From: Pseudomonadota bacterium
Lineage (GTDB): Bacteria > Desulfobacterota > Syntrophia > Syntrophales > JADFWA01
Length of the DNA stretch: 12,911 bases
Assembly (NCBI GenBank): GCA_030612385.1
Contig: JAUWNZ010000011.1
Location: 1-12,911 of the forward strand
Direction of reading: 5' to 3'
In this document: piece after piece, positions 7,312 through 12,911 of the stretch
Numbering within the stretch: position 1 is the first letter of the stretch
Layout: the number at the start of each line of letters is the position of its first letter
The notes under the pieces: generated by a model
Told to the model about the DNA's origin: nothing
The model's database searches: none
Seen by the model: the letters and a program-made list of their open reading frames with translations, nothing else
Made by a program: the position numbers and the translations under genes

Positions 7312-9408
7312 ATGGCACAATCACCTGATGAAAAAACCTATGTGGAGATTCCCTTTATTGAGCAGTTAAAGGCGATGAGCTGGGGACATATCGAGGGTGA
7401 TATTGATGTGCCGTATCTTACCGAACGGGAGAGCTTCCGCGATGTCTTGCTGGCTGATAGATTGCGTAAAGTGGTTAAGAGAATCAATATCGATGACAAC
7501 GGGAATCCCTGGCTGGATGATGATCGTGTCAGTCAGGTGGTCAGCGCATTAGAGAGAATCAGCGCGCCAAAATTGATGGAGGCAAATAAGAAAGCCTTTG
7601 ATCTCATCGTGCATGGCGTCGAGGTGGAAGGCGATCCTGCCCTGCATGGCGGCAAAGAAAAGACCGTTGCCATAATTGACTTTGATCATCCTGAGAAGAA
7701 TGATTTTCTTGTAATCAATCAGTTCAGGGTGGATGTTCCGGGCGGGAAGACCTTCATTTCTCCGGACATTGTGCTCTTTGTCAACGGAATTCCCCTTGTA
7801 GTTGTCGAATGTAAAAGCCCCAAAATATCCAATCCCATGGAAGAAGGTATAAACCAGCTCCTGAGATATTCCAACCAGCGACCAGAGGTGGAAGAGGACG
7901 AGGGATGTGAACGGCTCTTTTATTACAATCAATTCCTGGTCAGCACCTTCCGGCAGGAAGCACGGGCTGCCACGGTAGGAGCCGGCTATGAACATTACAT
8001 GGAATGGAAGGATACAAGCCCCGTTCCCATGAGTGAGTTTGCAAAGAGTCTTGGAAAAGAGAAGTTAAACAGCCAGGAAATTCTGATTGCAGGCATGCTG
8101 CGAAAGGAACATCTCCTTGATATTATAAGAAACTTTACCCTTTTCGATCAGATTCAGGGGCGGCAGGTAAAGCTTATGGGCAGGTATCAGCAGTTTCGGG
8201 CTGTGTACAAGGCCATTTACCGCCTCAGAACGGGCAAGACAAGAAAAGAGCATGGCGATGCTGATCAGCGCGGCGGCATTATATGGCATACACAAGGGTC
8301 CGGCAAAAGCCTTACCATGGTTTTCATGGTCCGCAAGATGCGGACCCTCACGGACTTAAAGAGCTTCAAAGTCGTAGTTGTGACCGACAGGATAAACCTT
8401 GAAGGGCAGTTGAAAGGCACCGCCGGGTTGACTGGTGAAACCGTTTATCGGGCTAACAATAAGAACGATCTTGCCAGGCTTATGCAGGAGGCCAGTTCCA
8501 ATATTGTTTTTACAATGGTTCAGAAATACCTGGATCAGGAACTCGTTACGGAGGATTATGAAATTCCGGGGCGCCGGATGCTGAAAGCGGCGGCCCCTTC
8601 CGGCGAAAAGAAAATGGGTCACAAACTCCCCGCAAAACCGATCCTGTTCCCCATCTGGAATCATTCTGACAGGATATTGGTTCTGGTGGATGAAGCCCAC
8701 CGGTCTCACACCAATATGATGCACGCAAATATCATGCGGTCTCTGCCAAATTGCGCCATGATCGGATTTACCGGAACACCCATTATCGTTGCGGGGCGCG
8801 CCAGAAGGACTCATGAGATTTTTGGCGATTATATTGACCAGTACACCATTGAGCAGTCACAAAAAGATGGTTCCACCGTCAAAATACTCTATGAGGGCCG
8901 CAAGGCGGAAGCCAGGGTCGAAGGCGGAAGGAGCCTGGATCAGTTCTTCGATGATATGTTCAGATCACGCAGCGAAGAAGAAAGAGAGGCCATACGGCGC
9001 AAGTATGGAACCGTGGCCAATATTTTAGAGGCAAAGGACCTCATAGCCGCAAAGGCAGAGGATATGCTGCTTCACTATGCCGCAAATATCCTGCCCAATG
9101 GATTTAAGGCCCAGGTTGTAGCGGTGAGCCGGCGGGCCGCCATACGGTATTATGAAGCCTTTGGAAAAGCAAAAACCAAACTCTTGAGACGCACTGAACT
9201 GCTTGATCCGAATCTCTTTGATCTGCCGGAAGACGAACAGGAAAATCTGAATGAAGAGACACGGTTTCTGATTATTGCCGCAAAAAATAGAGATATCATA
9301 AAGGAGCTTGAGTTTGCGGCCATTATTTCAGGAGATCACAATGACCCGCCTTCCTATAAGGAACATATAAGGAACATACGGATAAGGCGAAACAGGAAAT
9401 CCTTATAG
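7312..9408 (+). CDS. hsdR: Type I restriction endonuclease subunit HsdR, 5' fragment (frameshifted)
   Basis: HsdR translocates DNA with ATP and cleaves it when the HsdM/HsdS complex finds an unmethylated site. This frame gives about 698 residues from the ATG at 7312, which has AAGGA five bases upstream; an in-frame ATG at 7288 is an alternative start. The PD-(D/E)xK nuclease is visible as PDIVLFVNGIPLVVVECKS, with ECK at about 166-168. The helicase motor shows Walker A TQGSGKS (about 327-333), Walker B DEAH (about 460-463), motif III GFTGTP (about 485-490), and the motif IV region AQVVAVSRRAAIRYY. The protein ends at a TAG (9406-9408) after an unrelated tail (RNIRIRRNRKSL), caused by the 11-bp duplication at 9355-9376. 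It lacks motor motifs V and VI and the C-terminal domain, so restriction should be inactive. Confidence 0.93.
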   Translation: MAQSPDEKTYVEIPFIEQLKAMSWGHIEGDIDVPYLTERESFRDVLLADRLRKVVKRINIDDNGNPWLDDDRVSQVVSALERISAPKLMEANKKAFDLIVHGVEVEGDPALHGGKEKTVAIIDFDHPEKNDFLVINQFRVDVPGGKTFISPDIVLFVNGIPLVVVECKSPKISNPMEEGINQLLRYSNQRPEVEEDEGCERLFYYNQFLVSTFRQEARAATVGAGYEHYMEWKDTSPVPMSEFAKSLGKEKLNSQEILIAGMLRKEHLLDIIRNFTLFDQIQGRQVKLMGRYQQFRAVYKAIYRLRTGKTRKEHGDADQRGGIIWHTQGSGKSLTMVFMVRKMRTLTDLKSFKVVVVTDRINLEGQLKGTAGLTGETVYRANNKNDLARLMQEASSNIVFTMVQKYLDQELVTEDYEIPGRRMLKAAAPSGEKKMGHKLPAKPILFPIWNHSDRILVLVDEAHRSHTNMMHANIMRSLPNCAMIGFTGTPIIVAGRARRTHEIFGDYIDQYTIEQSQKDGSTVKILYEGRKAEARVEGGRSLDQFFDDMFRSRSEEEREAIRRKYGTVANILEAKDLIAAKAEDMLLHYAANILPNGFKAQVVAVSRRAAIRYYEAFGKAKTKLLRRTELLDPNLFDLPEDEQENLNEETRFLIIAAKNRDIIKELEFAAIISGDHNDPPSYKEHIRNIRIRRNRKSL
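9355..9376 (+). repeat. Exact 11-bp tandem duplication that frameshifts hsdR
   Basis: TATAAGGAACA occurs at 9355-9365 and again directly at 9366-9376. Eleven extra bases shift the reading frame. Removing one copy gives PPSYKEHTDKAKQEI and joins the 5' fragment to the downstream frame, which continues FKKLLDKDKLAVIIVKSMLLVGFDAP as expected for HsdR. The length from 7288 to 10607 minus 11 is divisible by three, giving 1,102 residues (1,094 from the ATG at 7312). This is a direct observation; whether it is fixed, variable or an assembly artefact is unknown. Confidence 0.95.
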
Positions 9409-10607
9409 GGAAGGATGGAAGATTTAAAAAGCTGCTGGACAAGGATAAACTTGCCGTCATTATCGTGAAAAGCATGCTGTTAGTTGGATTTGATGCGCCG
9501 GTGGAACAGGTCATGTATCTTGACCGCTTTATGCAGGGGCATGAGCTGCTGCAGGCCATTGCCAGGGTCAACAGGCGTTACACGGGAAAAACCCGCGGGC
9601 TGGTTGTGGACTATTTTGGCGTTGGTGATCGTCTGACTGAGGCGCTTGCCATGTATTCACAGGATGATATCAAGGGCGCTCTGATCAATATCAAGGATGA
9701 ACTGCCCAAATTGGACGACCGGCATAGACGGGTTATGAACCTGTTTAGCGAAAGGGAGATTGCCGATATCTCGGATGTCGATGCATGTGTTGATGTGTTA
9801 AGAGACGTCGAGCTGAGGGCGGAATTCATCAACAAGTTTGCGGAATTTGCCGAGAGCATGGATATCATATTGCCGCGCCCTGAGGCTCTGCCGTATATCT
9901 ATGATTTAAAGCTCTTTGGATTTATCAACAAAGCCACGGCGAACCGGTATCGGGACTCACAGCTCAATATCACAGGGGTGGGCAGCAAAGTAAAGCAGTT
10001 GATTGATGAGCACATTATTGCACAGGGAGTTGATCCAAAGGTCCCTCCCATATCTATTCTGGATAAAAACTTTGAGAAGGAAGTGGGCGCGATCAAATCT
10101 AAGAAGACACAGGCCCTGGAAATGGAGCATGCCGCCAGGTTTCATATTGAAAAACATTACAACGAAGACCCCGCTTTTTACAAAAAGCTCAGTGAAAGGT
10201 TGAAAGATATTCTCGATGCCTTTCGTGATAACTGGGAAGCCCTGGCAAAAGAACTTGAGAAATTCACTCAGGAGACAAAAAAGGGCCGGAAAGAAGATCA
10301 GACAGGTCTGGATCCAAAGATACAGGCGCCGTTTCTGGGAATCCTGATTGATGAATTCGGGAGAAAACCGGAAGAACGGAAAATGAAAGATTTCTGTGAA
10401 GCCGTTGTTGATATTGTGGACCATATCCGGCAGGAGATCAAGGTGGTCGACTTCTGGCGAAACAGGCATGCGCAAAACATATTGAGAACATGGATTATCA
10501 ACGAAGTAGATGACCGCAATCTTGTTCCTTTCGATAAACAGGGGAAGCTTGCGGATCGTTTTGTGGAACTGGCTAAAGCCCTGCATTTGAGGCTGATCAG
10601 ATCATGA
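9360..10607 (+). CDS. hsdR: Type I restriction endonuclease subunit HsdR, 3' fragment (frameshifted)
   Basis: This is the continuation of HsdR in another frame, open from 9360 just after an in-frame TAA. It carries motif V (LLVGFDAPVEQVMYLDRF) and motif VI (LLQAIARVNRRYTGK) of the superfamily 2 helicase motor, then the helical region and C-terminal domain that dock HsdR to HsdM. The end reads DFWRNRHAQNILRTWIINEV and then LVPFDKQGKLADRFVELAKAL, typical of HsdR C-termini. As an independent gene it would have to start at GTG 9465 or ATG 9474, inside the motor domain and with no convincing ribosome site, so it is unlikely to make a functional protein alone. Its TGA overlaps the metallopeptidase start as ATGA, so loss of translation here may also reduce the next gene's expression. 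Confidence 0.92.
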   Translation, partial: GTYKEHTDKAKQEILIGKDGRFKKLLDKDKLAVIIVKSMLLVGFDAPVEQVMYLDRFMQGHELLQAIARVNRRYTGKTRGLVVDYFGVGDRLTEALAMYSQDDIKGALINIKDELPKLDDRHRRVMNLFSEREIADISDVDACVDVLRDVELRAEFINKFAEFAESMDIILPRPEALPYIYDLKLFGFINKATANRYRDSQLNITGVGSKVKQLIDEHIIAQGVDPKVPPISILDKNFEKEVGAIKSKKTQALEMEHAARFHIEKHYNEDPAFYKKLSERLKDILDAFRDNWEALAKELEKFTQETKKGRKEDQTGLDPKIQAPFLGILIDEFGRKPEERKMKDFCEAVVDIVDHIRQEIKVVDFWRNRHAQNILRTWIINEVDDRNLVPFDKQGKLADRFVELAKALHLRLIRS

Positions 10608-11323
10608 TGACAACGGGGGAAATGGACGGTCTTGAATATAGGCTGAAGAGATCTGACCGGAAATCTATGGGGATTTCCATCGAGAGAAATGGGGCCGTTA
10701 TGGTGAAAATCCCCCACCAGGCGGGACTGAATGACATTGAGAAGTTTATTTCTGAAAAGAAGGTATGGATTTATCAAAAACTGGCTAAAAAGAAAGCCCT
10801 GAACAGGGAAAGACCAAAAAGAGAATTCGTTAATGGTCAGGGATTCTTATATCTCGGCAAAAGCTACCGCCTGAGATTTATAGATGATGCCGGAACTGGA
10901 TCGGGAAAGCCGCCGAAAGCAGCGCCGCTACGTTTATGGCATGGCTATTTTGAGCTTGCGGAAAGCGAAAAGGCCAATGCGCGTGAGCGCTTCATAGCCT
11001 GGTACAAAAAGCAGATCAAAAGGCGGCTTAAAGAACGCATACCGCGTTATGATAAACGGATCGGGGTTACGGTAAAAGACATCAGGATATTGGACCTCGG
11101 CCATCGCTGGGCATCGTGTGGCCGAAACGGAGTTATCAATTTCAACTGGCGTTCGGTCATGGCTCCCATCTGGGTCTTTGATTATATTCTGGTTCATGAA
11201 ATGGTTCACCTTATTGAGCGGGCTCATTCGGACAGATTTAGGAACCTGGTATCCCGCATTATGCCGGATTACGAAGAGCATGAGCTCTGGCTTAGTGAAA
11301 ACGGGGCAGAGTTAGATTTATAG
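10604..11323 (+). CDS. YgjP/DUF45-type zinc metallopeptidase, coupled to hsdR
   Basis: This gene encodes 239 residues. The zinc site is visible as HEMVH at 198-202 with a further His at 208 (RAHSDRF), the HExxHx(5)H arrangement of the YgjP-like (DUF45, WLM/SprT-related) metallopeptidases. The catalytic Glu199 is present. The block GHRWASCGRNGVINFNW (about 166-182) corresponds to the RWGSC...INLNW signature of this family. An N-terminal half with KKVWIYQKLAKKKAL fits the family's helix, and the length is normal. It has no signal peptide, so it acts in the cytoplasm. The substrate is unknown. The ATG overlaps the hsdR stop by 4 bp, and homologues are commonly found directly after hsdR. Control of HsdR or of other complex members by proteolysis is an attractive but unproven idea. 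Confidence 0.88.
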   Translation: MMTTGEMDGLEYRLKRSDRKSMGISIERNGAVMVKIPHQAGLNDIEKFISEKKVWIYQKLAKKKALNRERPKREFVNGQGFLYLGKSYRLRFIDDAGTGSGKPPKAAPLRLWHGYFELAESEKANARERFIAWYKKQIKRRLKERIPRYDKRIGVTVKDIRILDLGHRWASCGRNGVINFNWRSVMAPIWVFDYILVHEMVHLIERAHSDRFRNLVSRIMPDYEEHELWLSENGAELDL

Positions 11324-11357
11324 AGGTAACGAGCGTCACATCCTCAGTTAAAAGGGT

Positions 11358-11383
11358 AAAAAAAGAGGGAAGGGGAGGGGGGA
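11358..11383 (+). repeat. Uninterrupted purine tract with G runs
   Basis: Twenty-six consecutive purines on the + strand include G runs of three, four and six, and purine richness extends on either side (about 11350-11392). Such tracts can adopt triplex or G-quadruplex forms. No function is evident. It lies 35 bases downstream of the metallopeptidase stop. Confidence 0.8.
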
Positions 11384-11445
11384 TAGGAGAGGTTGAGAGG
11401 ATGCTCAAAGCGCTTATTAAAGCGTTAGAAAGAAAGCACTCGACA

Positions 11446-11469
11446 CCTTGAATCCTTGAATCCTCGAAC
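11446..11469 (+). repeat. Three tandem 8-bp units (CCTTGAAT type)
   Basis: CCTTGAAT at 11446-11453 and 11454-11461 is followed by the variant CCTCGAAC at 11462-11469. Related sequence continues into CCTTTGCA, and a possible degenerate copy (ACTCGACA) precedes. This is a short intergenic tandem array ahead of the integrase-like gene. Similar octamers occur, to my knowledge, in intergenic DNA of environmental deltaproteobacterial genomes. Confidence 0.75.
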
Positions 11470-11531
11470 CCTTTGCATCAACTAATAATCGGGAGAAGAA
11501 CCTTATATAATAACCGGTGAAAGGTGAAATC

Positions 11532-11981
11532 ATGGAATCATATGAACAATACGAAAAAGAGTGCAAGAAAACAAGGAAAGAAAACGAATCCTTGCTGTCT
11601 GCTTTTGAAACATGGCTTTCAAGTAAAAAGCTTACCGGGAAAACTGTTGATCGCCACCTGTCTAATGTAGATTTTTATATCAATGATTTTTTGTTGTATG
11701 AAGATTCCATTAAAGCAGCCGACGGAATGGATGAAATCGGAATGTTCCTCGGGTATTGGTTCATAAGGAAAGCGATGTGGTCGAATAAAGCCGCAATCAA
11801 AGAAAATGCCGCCAGTCTGAAAAAATTCTACCAGTATTTGTATGAGGATGGAAAGATAACCAAAGATTCGCTGCAAGATATGAAAGAAAGAATAAAAGAA
11901 GATATGTCTGAATGGCTTGCAACCATGGAGCGATATGACGATCCGAACGTTGAAAGCATGGAAGAAGTATGGGATATTTGA
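11532..11981 (+). CDS. Integrase core-binding (SAM-like) domain protein without catalytic domain
   Basis: This gene encodes 149 residues from the ATG at 11532, which has AGGTG about five bases upstream; a GTG at 11517 would add five residues. The all-helical sequence LLSAFETWLSSKKLTGKTVDRHLSNVDFYINDFLLYE (about 22-58), then LKKFYQYLYEDGKI near 97-110, resembles the N-terminal SAM-like core-binding domain of tyrosine recombinases (the 'ltgkTvdrhlsnv..' pattern). The catalytic Arg-His-Arg-Tyr domain is absent, and the gene ends cleanly, so this is a small stand-alone family and not an obvious truncation. It probably binds DNA or another protein, which is inference. It is separated from the R-M operon by 208 bp and may have its own promoter. 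Confidence 0.68.
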   Translation: MESYEQYEKECKKTRKENESLLSAFETWLSSKKLTGKTVDRHLSNVDFYINDFLLYEDSIKAADGMDEIGMFLGYWFIRKAMWSNKAAIKENAASLKKFYQYLYEDGKITKDSLQDMKERIKEDMSEWLATMERYDDPNVESMEEVWDI

Positions 11982-12029
11982 CATAACCCCGCCCAAAACC
12001 GAGGGGATCACGGGACAGCAGATATATTA

Positions 12030-12060
12030 TTGCCTTTTTTCTTTGGAGAATAGGTATACT
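12030..12060 (+). promoter_or_regulatory. Weak candidate promoter for the acidic-protein gene
   Basis: TATACT (12055-12060) is a good -10 element. TTGCCT (12030-12035) is a possible -35 element, but the spacer is 19 bases, longer than optimal. It falls in the 116-bp gap after the integrase-like gene. Co-transcription from upstream is equally possible. Confidence 0.25.
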
Positions 12061-12097
12061 GTTTTTGGAATTCGATACACAGGAAAGCATACAAATA

Positions 12098-12760
12098 ATG
12101 AGCAAAAAAAAGAAGGATCCGGTTATTGAGGATTACGAAAAATTAAGGGATGAAATTGTCATCGACAAGGTGAATGAAATCTTTCGCACTCAGCCGGATA
12201 ATTATATCGCGGCATTGGAGGAAATAGGCTTCGAATATCATGAGGAAGATGACTATGAAGAAATAGAAGAAAGAAATGCCAGGCCTGAAAATCAGAACCA
12301 AAAAGATTTAGTCGCGTTTTTTGAGGGTAAAGATGAATTATCCGACGAAATACTGCATCTTTATTTTGAAGAGTACGACTCGGAATCCCCCAATCTCCCC
12401 CTGATCAGACCTTTCTTTAAAAAAGCAAATCAAAATTTAAAATCTCTTATAGTGTATGGTCTTGACCGTTATCCGGGAAGGATTGATCTATTGTCAGACT
12501 TAGCCTTTTTCCATGAGTTTGAAAATATTCTCAGACTCCTCATTACCTATTACACTCGTGCCTGTGTAACTCAGTGTAATCTGGAAACATTTACCATGCT
12601 GGCCAAGGATTTTTATTATTCCACAATTCCGGATGGGTACGAAGCCTTATACGCCCTGAGAGAATTATTCGACCCTGATATAGAAAAAAGAAAAATCATC
12701 GATTTTTTGATTGCCGAAATGGAGGAAGGTGAGGAAGCTGATTCACCTGTAAAGATATAA
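12098..12760 (+). CDS. Acidic protein of unknown function
   Basis: This gene encodes 220 residues, probably from the ATG at 12098. AGGAAAG lies about a dozen bases upstream, and an in-frame TTG at 12065 is less likely. A lysine-rich start (MSKKKKDP) leads into a strongly acidic region (YHEEDDYEEIEE, about 48-59). After this come helical repeats such as LKSLIVYGLDRYPGRIDLLSDLAFFHEFENILRLLITYY and a second pair near the end. The helix-turn-helix pairing suggests an alpha-solenoid scaffold, but no named family is recognised. The segment RACVTQCNLETF holds the only cysteines. There is no signal peptide or membrane helix. It follows the integrase-like gene on the same strand after 116 bp. Their pairing may be functional, but nothing here shows it. 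Confidence 0.65.
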   Translation: MSKKKKDPVIEDYEKLRDEIVIDKVNEIFRTQPDNYIAALEEIGFEYHEEDDYEEIEERNARPENQNQKDLVAFFEGKDELSDEILHLYFEEYDSESPNLPLIRPFFKKANQNLKSLIVYGLDRYPGRIDLLSDLAFFHEFENILRLLITYYTRACVTQCNLETFTMLAKDFYYSTIPDGYEALYALRELFDPDIEKRKIIDFLIAEMEEGEEADSPVKI

Positions 12761-12845
12761 GGAATGTATCGTATCAGCTCAATAAATTGGGGATTACATT
12801 TTTAAAGTGTTGGTCTCGATCCACGGTAAGCGTTTACTGAATATT

Positions 12846-12873
12846 GAAATTAGAAAATAGAAATTGGAAACTC
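12846..12873 (+). repeat. Two imperfect 14-bp tandem units (GAAATTrGAAA type)
   Basis: The units at 12846-12859 and 12860-12873 agree at 11 of 14 positions, each starting GAAATT followed by a purine and GAAA. They lie in the 151-bp gene-free right end, just before a short palindrome TGAGCTCA (12901-12908) that is cut close to the window edge. I see no gene in this end region. Confidence 0.6.
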
Positions 12874-12911
12874 GGCCTTCATGCTTTTGTAGGACTCGAC
12901 TGAGCTCACGC

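Noticed and set aside
9355..9410. Programmed ribosomal frameshifting in hsdR
   Set aside because: No slippery heptamer or downstream pseudoknot was seen. The exact 11-bp duplication explains the shift without it.
9957..10586. Long antisense reading frame of 209 codons under hsdR
   Set aside because: It lies wholly opposite a clear HsdR coding region with recognisable motifs. The product has no recognised pattern, so it is a shadow frame.
11404..11424. AAAGCG repeats around CTTATT as a terminator hairpin after the metallopeptidase gene
   Set aside because: The possible stem is about five pairs and is followed by A/G-rich rather than T-rich sequence.
11446..11469. Octamer array as a CRISPR remnant
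   Set aside because: The units are 8 bp with no spacers, and no cas genes are nearby.

Overview
The window carries a type I restriction-modification (R-M) locus with extra genes built into it. It lies beside a chromosomal housekeeping gene and is followed by two small, poorly characterised genes. Base composition is middling. All complete genes run on the + strand; only the partial gene at the left edge is on the - strand. Intergenic DNA after position 11324 and near the right end holds short AT/GC-mixed tandem repeats. I associate these with Desulfobacterota (deltaproteobacterial) or related environmental genomes, but this is only a weak hint at taxonomy. No rRNA, tRNA, transposase or CRISPR array was seen.

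Layout. Positions 1-269 (-) hold the start of phosphoenolpyruvate synthase, with a plausible promoter in the 283-bp divergent gap. The + strand run begins with radC (553-1278). Its stop codon overlaps the start of hsdM (1275-3623), which overlaps hsdS (3616-4887). After a gap of about 170 bp comes a compact three-gene cassette with overlapping reading frames: a TIGR04255-like protein (5062-5880), an unknown 180-residue protein (5862-6404) and an unknown 195-residue protein (6397-6984). Next is a remnant (7014-7262) of the C-terminal winged-helix end of an AAA_4/AlbA_2 or Fic type protein. Then comes hsdR (7312-10607), which is broken, and a YgjP/DUF45-type metallopeptidase gene (10604-11323) that overlaps the end of hsdR by 4 bp. 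A 208-bp spacer with a purine tract and an octamer repeat separates these from a small integrase-like core-binding-domain protein (11532-11981) and an acidic 220-residue protein (12098-12760).

How the genes work together. HsdM and HsdS should form a methyltransferase that recognises a bipartite DNA site, and HsdR would add ATP-driven translocation and cleavage. As read, hsdR carries an exact 11-bp tandem duplication (9355-9376) that shifts the frame in the middle of the motor domain. Removing one copy restores a continuous protein of about 1,100 residues. The locus is therefore predicted to be modification-positive and restriction-off, with an obvious route to reversion. The three-gene cassette between hsdS and hsdR looks like an inserted accessory module that displaced most of an older gene, and it is the best candidate here for an undescribed system. 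RadC and the metallopeptidase are joined to the R-M genes by overlapping start and stop codons, so they probably belong to the same transcription unit.

Stretches without genes are all under 300 bp: 270-552, 4888-5061, 11324-11531, 11982-12097 and 12761-12911. No convincing intrinsic terminator was found in any of them.
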